A stretch of DNA of 64,000 nucleotides from Flavobacteriaceae bacterium (GTDB taxonomy: Bacteria > Bacteroidota > Bacteroidia > Flavobacteriales > Flavobacteriaceae): positions 721,155-785,154 of the forward strand of contig SIHP01000001.1 of NCBI GenBank assembly GCA_004762155.1, read 5' to 3'. The notes below the pieces were generated by a model that was not told the origin of the DNA, ran no database searches, and worked only from the letters and a program-made list of their open reading frames with translations. Shown here piece by piece: positions 28,719 to 37,904 of this stretch. The first letter of the stretch is position 1, and each line of letters starts with the position of its first letter. Made by a program: the position numbers and the translations under genes.

Positions 28719-29815
28719 TAATAACTATTTATAATACTTACAATGTGTTTAATATCTTCAATAGAATGTACAGCACTTAAAGGTAAACTTAATACTTCTT
28801 TATGTATTAACTCTGTTATTGGTAATTTTAAATGATTATAATTTTTATATGCTTCTTGGTGATGAATTGGGATTGGATAATGTATTAATGTTTGAATTCT
28901 ATTATCCAACAAGTACTTTTGTAAACGTACTCTATTTTTTGTTCTTATCACAAAAAGATGCCATACATGTGATTTGTCATCTAAGACTTCTGGTAAGATA
29001 ACATTAGAATTCTTGATATTTGATAAATAATAATTTGCTACTGCTCTTCTGCCTTCAATATCTTTATCTATATATTTTAATTTTACATTTAAAAAAGCTG
29101 CTTGAATCTCATCTAAACGAGAATTATAACCTTGATAAATATTTTCATATTTTTTATGAGATCCATAATTCCTTAATGCTTTTATTGCAGTGTAAAGCTC
29201 TTCATTATTAGTTGTAATAGCACCTGCGTCTCCTAACGCACCTAAGTTTTTACCAGGATAAAAACTATGTGCTCCAACATCTCCTATTGCTCCACTTACT
29301 TTTCCATTATATAATGCTCCGTGTGATTGAGCTCCGTCTTCTATTAATTTTAAATTATGTTTATTACATAACGCTAACATTTTATCATCAATAGCTATTT
29401 GACCATATAAGTGAACCGTTAGAATTCCTTTAGTTTTTGATGTTATTACTTCTTCTAATACAAAACTATCTAAATTATATGTTTTTAGATTTGGTTCAAC
29501 AAACACTGGTATTAATTCATTATCTGTTATTGCTAAAACAGAAGCAATATATGTATTCGCAGGTACAATTATCTCGTCTCCTTTACTCATAATACCTAAC
29601 TCTATATAAGCTCTAAAGATTAATCTTAAGGCATCTAATCCGTTTGCTACACCAAGCGCATATTGAGATTTACAATAAGAAGCGTAATTGTTTTCAAAAT
29701 TAGTTAGTTCCTCTCCTAATAAATACCAACCTGAATCGATTATTCTATTAGAGGCTTCTTTCAACTCTTCATTATATTGAGCGTTGATCTTTTGTAAATC
29801 TAAAAACTTTATCAT
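28718..29815 (-). CDS. DegT/DnrJ/EryC1/StrS sugar aminotransferase (FdtB-like)
   Basis: 365 residues. PLP-dependent: the lysine is in '[17 protein letters not shown]' near residue 184, preceded by '[11 protein letters not shown]' with its Asp for the pyridine nitrogen. The C terminus '[10 protein letters not shown]' is typical of the family. By neighbourhood with FdtA- and FdtC-like genes it should convert a dTDP-3-keto-6-deoxyhexose to the 3-amino sugar. It could alternatively serve as the WbpE-type enzyme for the UDP-3-keto uronic acid made by the WbpB-like gene upstream, because no second aminotransferase is present in the window. Confidence 0.85.
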   Translation of the reverse strand: MIKFLDLQKINAQYNEELKEASNRIIDSGWYLLGEELTNFENNYASYCKSQYALGVANGLDALRLIFRAYIELGIMSKGDEIIVPANTYIASVLAITDNELIPVFVEPNLKTYNLDSFVLEEVITSKTKGILTVHLYGQIAIDDKMLALCNKHNLKLIEDGAQSHGALYNGKVSGAIGDVGAHSFYPGKNLGALGDAGAITTNNEELYTAIKALRNYGSHKKYENIYQGYNSRLDEIQAAFLNVKLKYIDKDIEGRRAVANYYLSNIKNSNVILPEVLDDKSHVWHLFVIRTKNRVRLQKYLLDNRIQTLIHYPIPIHHQEAYKNYNHLKLPITELIHKEVLSLPLSAVHSIEDIKHIVSIINSY

Positions 29816-29820
29816 TCTTA

Positions 29821-30366
29821 TTATTTTAGTTCTCCTTCAATCCATTGAAAACTTCTTCTCAATCTTTTAGAAAATAATTTTTTATCTAAAACTATACCTT
29901 CATTTGTTATGAATCCTTTATGTTCTGCAGGATTACCATACCATAGTTCATTTTTTCCAACATCCTTAGTAACTACAGACCCTGCTCCAACCATAGAAAA
30001 AACACCAATAGTATTACCAGCTAATATTGTAGAATTTGCACCTATAGAAGCTCCTTTATGTAATATCGTTTTTTCAAAAGAATTAGGGTACTGTTTTGAC
30101 CTTGGTACGATATCGTTGGTAAAAGTAACATTTGGACCAATAAATACATTATCTTTAATAATAATACCATCCCAAATTTGTACACCTGACTTAATTGTAA
30201 CATTATTTCCTATTACAACGTCATTTTCTATAAGAACATTTGCATTTATATTACAATTCTCACCTATAACCGCGCCTTCTAAAACAATGACAAATTGCCA
30301 AATCTTACTTCCCTTACCTATTTTACATGATAAAACATCTGAAAGTTTATGTTGAAAATACTCCAT
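29821..30366 (-). CDS. Hexapeptide-repeat N-acetyltransferase (FdtC/QdtC/WbpD-like)
   Basis: 181 residues forming a left-handed beta-helix: '[19 protein letters not shown]', '[18 protein letters not shown]', '[16 protein letters not shown]', then '[17 protein letters not shown]'. The 'TNDxxPRS' turn is characteristic of 3-amino-sugar acetyltransferases such as QdtC, FdtC and WbpD. It probably N-acylates the product of the aminotransferase lying five bases downstream. The start overlaps the end of the FdtA-like gene by 20 bases. Acyl donor (acetyl-CoA) is known for the family and not visible here. Confidence 0.83.
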   Translation of the reverse strand: MEYFQHKLSDVLSCKIGKGSKIWQFVIVLEGAVIGENCNINANVLIENDVVIGNNVTIKSGVQIWDGIIIKDNVFIGPNVTFTNDIVPRSKQYPNSFEKTILHKGASIGANSTILAGNTIGVFSMVGAGSVVTKDVGKNELWYGNPAEHKGFITNEGIVLDKKLFSKRLRRSFQWIEGELK

Positions 30367-30763
30367 CTATATATTCTTTATAACTTCTTATATAATCTCC
30401 TTCATCATATTTATGAGATGCTAACACTAAACATATTGCACCAGAAGAAAAATTAATTTCTGAAGCCCAAATTCCAGGTGGAATATGTAATCCTACGAAC
30501 GGCTGATTTAATAAAACTGTTCTCTTAACTTTACCATCATCTAATTGTACTTCAAAACTACCTGAAGCAGCAACCAAAAACTGATGACATTCTTTGTGTG
30601 CATGTGCACCTCTATCTTCACCTCCTGGTATGTCATATAAATAAAAAATTCTATTTACATTAAAAGGTACTTCAATATTATTTTCTACGGCTGTAATGTT
30701 TCCTGTTCTATTCTTAATTTTAGGCAACTGAATTAAAGCACAATCAAAAACTCTATTTTTCAT
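30347..30763 (-). CDS. dTDP-4-keto-6-deoxyglucose 3,4-ketoisomerase-like cupin (FdtA/QdtA, WxcM-like), copy 1
   Basis: 138-residue single cupin domain with '[20 protein letters not shown]', in which the two active-site histidines of the HxH motif are present, followed by '[16 protein letters not shown]' and '[14 protein letters not shown]'. FdtA/QdtA enzymes move the keto group from C4 to C3 of dTDP-4-keto-6-deoxyglucose before transamination. RmlA and RmlB, needed to make that substrate, are encoded just upstream. The C4 configuration of the product (galacto or gluco) cannot be deduced. A paralogue lacking one His follows upstream, separated by four bases. Confidence 0.87.
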   Translation of the reverse strand: MKNRVFDCALIQLPKIKNRTGNITAVENNIEVPFNVNRIFYLYDIPGGEDRGAHAHKECHQFLVAASGSFEVQLDDGKVKRTVLLNQPFVGLHIPPGIWASEINFSSGAICLVLASHKYDEGDYIRSYKEYIDGVFST

Positions 30764-30767
30764 AACT

Positions 30768-31172
30768 TTATTTTTTTTTGTATGCTTTATAAGTTTCTTT
30801 ATCCCTTATATAGTCACTTTCGTTAAAAGTAGTACTTGAAATAACCAAAGCTAATGTATTTGTTGCAAAATTCTCCATATGTCTCCATAAACCATTAGGA
30901 ATATATACTCCGTAATAAGATCTATTTAGTGAATATTTGATTTCTTCTTCTCCATCAAATACAACTATATCTAAACTACCAGAAAGAACAACAATTAATT
31001 CTTTTTGCTCTTTAAAAGCATGACCTCCCCTTTTTTCTCCACCTGGCACATCATAAATCCAATACGTCCTTTTTATCTCAAATGGAATATGATTATTTGA
31101 TTCTATAAAACTTAAGTTACCTCTTGAATCTAATATTTTAGGTAAGTTGATTAACTTAGAAATCTCTTTCAT
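30768..31172 (-). CDS. WxcM-like cupin, copy 2, with altered active-site His
   Basis: 134 residues aligned along their whole length with copy 1: 'RTYWIYDVPGGEKRGGHAFK' replaces the HAHK of copy 1, so the second histidine is Phe. 'YGVYIPNGLWRHMENFATN' and 'TTFNESDYIRDKETYK' retain the cupin frame. It may be a regulatory or structural partner of copy 1, an enzyme of changed activity, or simply a decaying copy; no frameshift or stop is present, which speaks against decay. It lies between rfbA and copy 1 with gaps of one and four bases. Confidence 0.75.
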   Translation of the reverse strand: MKEISKLINLPKILDSRGNLSFIESNNHIPFEIKRTYWIYDVPGGEKRGGHAFKEQKELIVVLSGSLDIVVFDGEEEIKYSLNRSYYGVYIPNGLWRHMENFATNTLALVISSTTFNESDYIRDKETYKAYKKK

Positions 31173-31173
31173 A

Positions 31174-32040
31174 TTATGATCGTTTAATTACATCTTTAAT
31201 ATATTGACCATATCCACTTTTGCCATATTTCTCTGCACTTTTCAGCATTTGTTTCTCATCTATAAATCCATGTAAATATGCTATCTCTTCAATGCAAGCT
31301 ATCTTTTTTCCTGTTCTTTTCTCCATTACTCTAACAAATTCTGTGGCAGCATCCATAGAATCAACAGTACCTGTATCTAACCAAGCAGTTCCTCTCTTCA
31401 TTATACCAACCTCCAAATCACCTTGCTCTAAATACATTTGATTCAATGTTGTTATTTCTTTTTCTCCTCTCTCAGATGGCTTTACATTTTTCGCAAATTC
31501 AACAACTCTATTATCATAAAAATATAAGCCAGGAACCGCATACGAAGACTTTGGGTTTGTAGGTTTCTCTTCAATACTTAGTACCTTATTAGTATCATTG
31601 AACTCTACTACACCATATCTTTCAGGGTCTTTTACTGGATACGCAAAAACTGAAGCCCCAGCTATAGTAGTTTTTGATCTTAATAAAGCACCTAACCCAG
31701 TACCATAAAATATATTATCTCCTAAAACCAAAGCAACTTTATCTTTTCCAATAAAATCAGCTCCAATAATAAAAGCTTCTGCCAAACCATTTGGCTCTGA
31801 TTGTATTGCATATTCTAAAGTACAACCTATTTCATTTCCGTCTCCCAATAACTTCTTAAAAGCCACTTGATCGTGTGGTGTCGTTATTATAAGTACTTCT
31901 CTAATACCCGCCAATAATAAAACTGATAAAGGATAATAAATCATAGGTTTATCATAAACTGGCAGTAACTGTTTACTTATAGCTATTGTTAATGGGTAAA
32001 GTCTCGTTCCAGATCCTCCTGCTAAAATTATACCTTTCAT
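31174..32040 (-). CDS. rfbA: Glucose-1-phosphate thymidylyltransferase
   Basis: 288 residues, the normal RmlA length. The nucleotide-binding 'MKGIILAGGSGTRLYPLT' opens the protein, followed by 'KQLLPVYDKPMIYYPLS', 'VLGDNIFYG' with the metal-binding Asp, and 'EEKPTNPKSSYAVPGLYFYD'. It makes dTDP-glucose in the cytosol. With rfbB directly upstream it supplies dTDP-4-keto-6-deoxyglucose. RmlC and RmlD are absent here; the FdtA/B/C-like genes instead divert the intermediate to a 3-amino sugar. Confidence 0.95.
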   Translation of the reverse strand: MKGIILAGGSGTRLYPLTIAISKQLLPVYDKPMIYYPLSVLLLAGIREVLIITTPHDQVAFKKLLGDGNEIGCTLEYAIQSEPNGLAEAFIIGADFIGKDKVALVLGDNIFYGTGLGALLRSKTTIAGASVFAYPVKDPERYGVVEFNDTNKVLSIEEKPTNPKSSYAVPGLYFYDNRVVEFAKNVKPSERGEKEITTLNQMYLEQGDLEVGIMKRGTAWLDTGTVDSMDAATEFVRVMEKRTGKKIACIEEIAYLHGFIDEKQMLKSAEKYGKSGYGQYIKDVIKRS

Positions 32041-32046
32041 CTTATT

Positions 32047-33093
32047 CTATTTATATTGTTTATTGTAATAAGTTTTGTAGTCACCTTTTACTACATTAGA
32101 CATCCAAACTTTATTAGTTAGATACCAATCTATTGTTAAAGATAACCCTTCTTCAAAAGTTACAGATGGACTCCAATTTAATTCTTTATTAATTTTAGAT
32201 GCGTCTATAGCATATCTTAAATCGTGACCAGGTCTATCTTTAACATAAACAATTAGCTTTTCACTTTCTCCTTCTTGCCTTTTTAATTTTAAGTCCATTT
32301 GTTTACACAGAACTTTAACTAAATCAATATTTCTCCACTCATTAAAGCCTCCAATATTATACGTTTCTTTATTTTCTCCTTTGTGGAAAACTAAATCTAT
32401 AGCAATAGCATGGTCAATTACATACAGCCAATCACGTGTATAATTTCCATCACCATATACAGGTAATTCTCTATTATTAATTATATTATTTATGAACAAA
32501 GGAATTAATTTCTCCGGAAATTGATTTGCTCCATAATTGTTAGAACAGTTACTTATTACATATGGTATATTATATGTTTCTCCATAGGCTCTAACAAAAT
32601 GATCCGAACTTGCTTTAGATGCTGAATATGGTGAATTAGGATCGTAAGGTGTGTCTTCTGTAAAAAAACCTGTCTCACCAAGGCTACCATACACCTCATC
32701 TGTACTTACATGATAAAATAATTTATCCTCTAAATTGCTTTTCCAAATTTCTTTAAAAGCATTTAATAGAACCATAGTACCTAAGATATTAGTTTTTGCA
32801 AATGCTAAAGGATCTGTAATTGATCTATCAACATGAGACTCAGCAGCCAAATGAATTACACTATCAAACTTATGTTTTTTAAATAATTCATTAATAAAAT
32901 ATTCATTACAAATATCTCCTTTTATAAACGTATAATTTTTTTTTGATTCAATATCTACAAGATTCTCTAAATTACCTGCATAGGTTAATTTATCTAAATT
33001 ATAAATCTGATAATTTTCATATTTATTAACAAATCTTCTAATTACATGTGAGCCTATAAAACCAGCTCCTCCAGTTATTAATATCTTTCTCAA
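32047..33093 (-). CDS. rfbB: dTDP-glucose 4,6-dehydratase
   Basis: 348-residue extended SDR. 'ILITGGAGFIGSHVIRRF' binds NAD, 'HVSTDEVYGSLGE' carries the active-site Thr-Asp-Glu, and 'YSASKASSDHFVRAYGETY' has the YxxxK pair. 'NCSNNYGANQFPEKLIPL' is a family signature. It converts dTDP-glucose to dTDP-4-keto-6-deoxyglucose. The gene is six bases upstream of rfbA on the minus strand and clearly in the same operon. Confidence 0.95.
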   Translation of the reverse strand: MRKILITGGAGFIGSHVIRRFVNKYENYQIYNLDKLTYAGNLENLVDIESKKNYTFIKGDICNEYFINELFKKHKFDSVIHLAAESHVDRSITDPLAFAKTNILGTMVLLNAFKEIWKSNLEDKLFYHVSTDEVYGSLGETGFFTEDTPYDPNSPYSASKASSDHFVRAYGETYNIPYVISNCSNNYGANQFPEKLIPLFINNIINNRELPVYGDGNYTRDWLYVIDHAIAIDLVFHKGENKETYNIGGFNEWRNIDLVKVLCKQMDLKLKRQEGESEKLIVYVKDRPGHDLRYAIDASKINKELNWSPSVTFEEGLSLTIDWYLTNKVWMSNVVKGDYKTYYNKQYK

Positions 33094-33096
33094 ATC

Positions 33097-34116
33097 TTAT
33101 ATCTTTTTATATTCTTTATACCAATTTATAAATGCTGCTATACCTTTAGTCATTGATGTAGAACTTTTATACCCTAACTTTTCCAATTCTTTAGTTGATG
33201 CCCAAGTTTGAGGTACATCACCTTGTTGCATTGGCAAAAAATCTTTTTTTGCAACTTTACCATAACACTTTTCTATAGTCTCAATAAAAAACATTAAAGA
33301 CTCAGGCTTTCCATTACCTATATTATAAAGATTATAAAATTCTTTATTGCTGGAATTGTTTTCAACATTATCTATCAGAATAAGAATCCCTTTAATAATA
33401 TCATCAATATAGGTAAAGTCTCTACTCATATCTCCATTATTAAAAACTTTTATAGGTTTATCGTTTTTTATAGCATTTGCAAATAATACTGGAGCCATAT
33501 CTGGTCTACCCCAGGGCCCATAAACTGTAAAAAAACGTAGTCCTGTTGTTGGTATTTTATATAAATGACTATATGTATGCGCCATTAACTCATTACTTTT
33601 TTTAGTAGCTGCATACAAACTAATCGGATTATCGACATTATCTGATGTTTCAAATGGCACCTTTTTGTTTGCTCCATAAACACTTGAACTACTAGCATAA
33701 AGTAGATGCTTAATTTTATTAAATCTACAACACTCTAATATATTTAAAAAACCTACGATATTACTTTGTATGTAGGCATCTGGATTTTCAATACTGTATC
33801 TTACACCAGCTTGAGCGGCTAAATTACATACAACATCAAATTGCTCTCTTTCAAACAAAGTCGACAATTCTTTTTTATCTTCTAAATTAATTCTTAAAAA
33901 TTTAAAATGTTTATAAGAAGTACTTTTACACATTTTATAAAACAAAGTAGCATCTTGTTTATTTACACCTAGCTCATTTAATCTATCATATTTTAAATTA
34001 ATATCATAATAATCATTGATGTTATCAATACCAACTACTACATGACCTAATTCTAATAATTTTCTTGATAAATGAAATCCTATAAACCCCGCAGCTCCTG
34101 TTATTAATATTTTCAT
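33097..34116 (-). CDS. UDP-glucuronate 4-epimerase
   Basis: 339-residue SDR. 'ILITGAAGFIGFHLSRKL' opens it, then 'GIDNINDYYDINLKYDRL', a signature of UDP-GlcA 4-epimerases (CapI/LpsL type). 'LYASSSSVYGANKKVPF' and 'YAATKKSNELMAHTYSHLY' carry the catalytic Ser and YxxxK. It should produce UDP-galacturonate from the UDP-glucuronate made by the adjacent Ugd. Such a pair indicates that the glycan contains GalA or GlcA. It is coupled to neighbours by gaps of three and four bases. Confidence 0.88.
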   Translation of the reverse strand: MKILITGAAGFIGFHLSRKLLELGHVVVGIDNINDYYDINLKYDRLNELGVNKQDATLFYKMCKSTSYKHFKFLRINLEDKKELSTLFEREQFDVVCNLAAQAGVRYSIENPDAYIQSNIVGFLNILECCRFNKIKHLLYASSSSVYGANKKVPFETSDNVDNPISLYAATKKSNELMAHTYSHLYKIPTTGLRFFTVYGPWGRPDMAPVLFANAIKNDKPIKVFNNGDMSRDFTYIDDIIKGILILIDNVENNSSNKEFYNLYNIGNGKPESLMFFIETIEKCYGKVAKKDFLPMQQGDVPQTWASTKELEKLGYKSSTSMTKGIAAFINWYKEYKKI

Positions 34117-34120
34117 CTAT

Positions 34121-35449
34121 TTAACTTTGCTTACCTATTTGATGATACTCAAAACCTTTCTCTTCTAAATTAAAAGCATTATACTGATTTCTACCATCAA
34201 AAATTATAGCTGTTTTCAATTGTTGCTCTATTTCAGAAAAATCCGGAGACCTAAACTCTTTCCACTCTGTTAACATAATTAACGCATCAACTTCTTTTAA
34301 AACATCGTATTTGGACTCAAAATACGAAATACCTTTAACATCTTTTAAATAAAAATGTTTTGCTTCTTCTATCGCTTTTGGATCATATGCTTTAACTTTT
34401 GCTCCTCGTTTCACCAATTCTTTAACTACATATATCGCTGGTGCTTCTCTCATATCATCCGTCCCTGGTTTAAAAGCTAGTCCCCAAAGAGCAAAAACCT
34501 TCCCTGATAAATCCTCTCCAAACCTTTTAACTATCTTTTCAGCAATAACAAACTTCTGTCTATTATTTACATCTTCAACCGATTCAATTAACTGAGCCTT
34601 ATAATTATATTCTTCAGCAATTTTCTTCAACGCTTTTACGTCTTTTGGAAAACAAGAACCTCCATAACCAGCTCCAGGATAAATAAAACTATATCCTATT
34701 CTTCTATCTGAACCAATACCAACTCTAACATTATTTACATCAGCTCCTACTCGTTCACAGATATTAGCTATCTCATTCATAAATGAAATTTTAGTAGCTA
34801 ACATAGCATTAGCAGCATATTTAGTCATTTCAGCAGAACGAATATCCATACCTATAAAACGCTCTCTTGACATTGTAAAAGGAGAATACAATTCTCTCAT
34901 TTTTTCAAAAGCATATTCTGATTCGGCACCGATAACAACTCTATCCGGCTTCATAAAATCACTGATTGCATCTCCTTCTTTTAAAAATTCAGGATTTGAA
35001 ACCACATCAAATTCAGTAGAAATATTTCTCCCATCTAACTCTTTCTGAATTGTTTCTTTAACTTTATCTGCTGTACCAACTGGAACAGTTGATTTATCAA
35101 CAACTATTAAGCGCTTATTCATTTTCTGACCAATCTCCTTCGCTACTGCTAACACATACTGTAAATCAGCAGAACCATCATCTCCCATAGGTGTTCCTAC
35201 TGCTATAAACACAACTTCTGCATCTTTTATAGCCTCTTCTAAATTAGTTGTAAATAAAAGGTTCTTTTTTTCTATATTTTTTAGAACCATTTTTTCTAAC
35301 CCTGGTTCATAAATAGGAATAATTCCTTCATGTAATTTATCTATCTTATTTTGATCTATATCAACACAAATAACTTTATTTCCCATCTCTGAAAAACATG
35401 TTCCTGAGACCAAACCTACATAACCTGAGCCTATAACTGCTATATTCAT
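34121..35449 (-). CDS. ugd: UDP-glucose 6-dehydrogenase
   Basis: 442 residues. The NAD-binding opening is 'MNIAVIGSGYVGLVSGTCFS'; the catalytic cysteine is in 'YGGSCFPKDVKAL' and the C-terminal domain begins at 'ALWGLAFKPGTDDMREAP'. It oxidises UDP-glucose twice to UDP-glucuronate. It is the first gene downstream of an internal promoter (35574-35606), so the lower half of the locus can be expressed separately from the two genes upstream. The epimerase that uses its product follows after four bases. Confidence 0.94.
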   Translation of the reverse strand: MNIAVIGSGYVGLVSGTCFSEMGNKVICVDIDQNKIDKLHEGIIPIYEPGLEKMVLKNIEKKNLLFTTNLEEAIKDAEVVFIAVGTPMGDDGSADLQYVLAVAKEIGQKMNKRLIVVDKSTVPVGTADKVKETIQKELDGRNISTEFDVVSNPEFLKEGDAISDFMKPDRVVIGAESEYAFEKMRELYSPFTMSRERFIGMDIRSAEMTKYAANAMLATKISFMNEIANICERVGADVNNVRVGIGSDRRIGYSFIYPGAGYGGSCFPKDVKALKKIAEEYNYKAQLIESVEDVNNRQKFVIAEKIVKRFGEDLSGKVFALWGLAFKPGTDDMREAPAIYVVKELVKRGAKVKAYDPKAIEEAKHFYLKDVKGISYFESKYDVLKEVDALIMLTEWKEFRSPDFSEIEQQLKTAIIFDGRNQYNAFNLEEKGFEYHQIGKQS

Positions 35450-35480
35450 TTAACTATTTCTTTTTTGAATTTCCCTTTAT

Positions 35481-35576
35481 TTAAATATGAATTCCACATC
35501 CATAATAATTAAGATCTAAATGAAGTGATTTGAATACATTAAAGAATTCATAATCTTCCTCTTTTTCCCCGAGCAA
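35481..35576 (-). pseudogene. Short open frame without ATG, possible gene remnant
   Basis: Thirty-one sense codons ending in TAA at 35481-35483, with no ATG; the only start-like codon is the TTG inside the -7 box at 35574. The peptide ends 'LHLDLNYYGCGIHI' and has a protein-like residue mix, but no family was recognised. It may be the tail of a lost gene between the oxidoreductase gene and ugd, or a chance open stretch in the leader of the internal transcript. Confidence 0.25.
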
Positions 35577-35606
35577 ATATATTATAAATTAATTTATATG
35601 AACAAA
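35574..35606 (-). promoter_or_regulatory. Internal promoter of the polysaccharide locus
   Basis: Read on the minus strand: TTTG (35606-35603), 21 bases, then TATATTTG (35581-35574), matching the Bacteroidota consensus. It lies immediately after the Gfo/Idh gene and about 120 bases ahead of ugd. Confidence 0.6.
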
Positions 35607-36526
35607 TGTTTTTCCCCTTTAATATCCAGTGATTTATTTCTAATATCATAGGCAATTCCAATTGAACTTTTAGCATCCGTTAACCCAAAGCCTTTACCTA
35701 TCAAAATCTCTTCATAACTCCTTGTATGCAACTCTGTAAAACCTCCACTAAACTCCAATTCTTCTCCATCCACCGTTATTGAACGATAAGTTCTTTGAGA
35801 TTTTTCTTTTATTTCTTTTGGTAAGGTACTCTCATCAATTGACAAAAACCAACGAACTCTAGCTTTTTCAAATTCTAAATACCCTGCGGATTTATCTTTC
35901 TCCCTTAAATGAACTATATTTTCTTGCACCTCTCCAAAAACCCATGAAAGCATATCAAAAAAATGAATCCCTATATTACTCGCAATACCTCCTGATTTGC
36001 TTTCATCTCCTTTCCATGAGATATCATACCAATTCCCTCTTGAGGTTATATAGGTTAAATCTACATCGTGTTTTTGTTTACTTGAACTAGCTTCTATCTT
36101 TTTCTTTAAAGCTATAATACTTGGATGTAAACGTAATTGAAGTATCGTATTTATTCTATTTCCAGTTTCTTTTTCTATTGATTCTAAAGCTTCAACATTC
36201 CAAGGGTTTAACACTAATGGCTTTTCACATATTGCATCTGCACCTCTTCTTAAAGCCATCCTTATATGCGAATCATGGAGGTAATTTGGTGTACAAACAC
36301 TTACGTAATCTAGCTGAATATTTCTTTGTCTTTTTATTTTTTCAATATGACGATCAAAACGTTCAAATTCCACAAAAAAATCTGCATTTGGAAAATAACT
36401 ATCCATTATACCAACACTATCAAACTTATCTAGTGCTGCTATTAAATTATTATTTGTGTCTTTTATCGCTTTTAAGTGCCTTGGTGCTATATAACCAGCA
36501 ACACCAATCATTGCAAAATTTTTCAT
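35594..36526 (-). CDS. Gfo/Idh/MocA oxidoreductase, WbpB/WlbA-like
   Basis: 310 residues. The Rossmann opening 'MKNFAMIGVAGYIAPRHLKAI' is characteristic of WlbA/WbpB; 'VSVCTPNYLHDSHIRMAL', 'CEKPLVLNPWNVEAL' (with the EKP motif) and 'SNIGIHFFDMLSWVFGE' (with the conserved His) follow. These enzymes oxidise UDP-GlcNAc-uronate at C3 to the 3-keto form for making diacetamido-uronic acids. The TviB/WbpA-like dehydrogenase that makes the substrate is directly upstream, overlapping by one base. WbpD- and WbpE-type partners are not separately present. Confidence 0.85.
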   Translation of the reverse strand: MKNFAMIGVAGYIAPRHLKAIKDTNNNLIAALDKFDSVGIMDSYFPNADFFVEFERFDRHIEKIKRQRNIQLDYVSVCTPNYLHDSHIRMALRRGADAICEKPLVLNPWNVEALESIEKETGNRINTILQLRLHPSIIALKKKIEASSSKQKHDVDLTYITSRGNWYDISWKGDESKSGGIASNIGIHFFDMLSWVFGEVQENIVHLREKDKSAGYLEFEKARVRWFLSIDESTLPKEIKEKSQRTYRSITVDGEELEFSGGFTELHTRSYEEILIGKGFGLTDAKSSIGIAYDIRNKSLDIKGEKHLFI

Positions 36527-37803
36527 TACAAACTTTTATCTTTTATATCTAAAAAGTTTTTCACATCATATACAACTGACGTTTTACTTTTCAATCTTAA
36601 AACATCTATTTCCTTAAATTCTTTATGAGATACCGCTAAAACTATAGCCTTATATTTCTTCTCATAAAGATCTTCAAGCAACTTTATATTATATTGCTCC
36701 TGAACCTCAACTTTTTTAGCCCAAGGATCATAAACATCTACATTTACACCAAAGCTATCTAAAGAATGAATTACATCCACTACTTTAGTATTTCTAATAT
36801 CAGGACAATTCTCTTTAAATGTTACTCCTAAAATCAATACATCAGCTCCTTTTACTTTTACCTCTTTATCAATCATCAACTTAACAATTTCAGTAGCAAT
36901 ATGATCTCCCATACTGTCATTTAACCTTCTTCCTGACAATATAATTTCTGGATAGTAACCAAACTGTTGTGCTTTTTGAGCTAAATAATAAGGATCAACT
37001 CCAATACAATGTCCTCCAACCAAACCTGGTTTAAAAGGTAAAAAATTCCATTTTGTTGATGCAGCTTCCAATACTTGGCTTGTGTCAATATCCATTAAAC
37101 TAAATATTTTCGCTAACTCATTAACAAAAGCGATATTAATATCTCTTTGACAATTCTCTATTATTTTAGATGCTTCGGCTACTTTTATAGAAGGTGCTAA
37201 ATGTGTTCCTGCTGAAATAACGGATTTATAAAGGCTATCTATTTTTTGAGCAACTTCTGGTGTTGAACCTGAAGTTACCTTCATAATATTATCTACTGTT
37301 CTTATTTTATCTCCCGGACTTATTCTTTCAGGAGAATATCCCACAAAAAAATCATCGTTAAATATAAAACCTGATTCTTCTTCTAGCACAGGAATACAAT
37401 CTTCTTCTGTTGCTCCTGGATATACTGTAGATTCATAAATAACAATATCTCCTTTTTTCAAACATTTAGCAATTGTGGCACTTGCATTTAAAAGTGGCCC
37501 TAGAACAGGTTGGTTATTTTTATCTACAGATGTTGGTACTGTTACTATAAAAACATCACACTCTTTAAGAAAAGATAAATTAGATGTTATAAACAACCCT
37601 TCACTAATATTCAGATCATCAATTAAAACAGATTTCAACAACTTTTCATCTACTTCTAGAGTTAAATCTAAACCTTCTTTTAGCTGCTGAACTCTTTCTT
37701 CTTTTATATCAAAACCAACAACCTGATATTTTGTTGCAAATAAACGAGCTAAAGGAAGCCCTACATAGCCTAAGCCTAAAATTCCTATTTTTGGTTTATT
37801 CAT
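36526..37803 (-). CDS. UDP-N-acetyl-hexosamine 6-dehydrogenase (TviB/WbpA/WbpO type)
   Basis: 425 residues. 'KIGILGLGYVGLPLARLFA' opens the NAD domain; 'VYESTVYPGATEEDCIPVL' and 'VGYSPERISPGD' are strongly like TviB; the catalytic Cys is in 'GLVGGHCIGVDPYYLA'. It should oxidise UDP-GlcNAc or UDP-GalNAc to the uronic acid. It is the first gene of the locus, and a short AT-rich gap follows up to the tRNA-Val terminator at 37874, so the main promoter of the whole operon should lie between 37804 and 37873. Confidence 0.88.
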   Translation of the reverse strand: MNKPKIGILGLGYVGLPLARLFATKYQVVGFDIKEERVQQLKEGLDLTLEVDEKLLKSVLIDDLNISEGLFITSNLSFLKECDVFIVTVPTSVDKNNQPVLGPLLNASATIAKCLKKGDIVIYESTVYPGATEEDCIPVLEEESGFIFNDDFFVGYSPERISPGDKIRTVDNIMKVTSGSTPEVAQKIDSLYKSVISAGTHLAPSIKVAEASKIIENCQRDINIAFVNELAKIFSLMDIDTSQVLEAASTKWNFLPFKPGLVGGHCIGVDPYYLAQKAQQFGYYPEIILSGRRLNDSMGDHIATEIVKLMIDKEVKVKGADVLILGVTFKENCPDIRNTKVVDVIHSLDSFGVNVDVYDPWAKKVEVQEQYNIKLLEDLYEKKYKAIVLAVSHKEFKEIDVLRLKSKTSVVYDVKNFLDIKDKSL

Positions 37804-37873
37804 TTATTTTTAATAATCTATTTTGATTGACGAAAATACAAAAAGGATTTTTACAAAAACCTTTTTTAACGAA

Positions 37874-37903
37874 AAAGGCTTCATCTATATAGATGAAGCC
37901 TTT
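37874..37903 (-). terminator. Terminator of the tRNA-Val pair
   Basis: A perfect 30-base palindrome with arms AAAGGCTTCATCTA / TAGATGAAGCCTTT, immediately after the last tRNA on the minus strand. A T-rich stretch follows. Confidence 0.8.
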
Positions 37904-37904
37904 G

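Noticed and set aside
29909..30355. 148-codon plus-strand frame antisense to the hexapeptide acetyltransferase
   Set aside because: A shadow of the regular repeat codon pattern; no domain or start signal.
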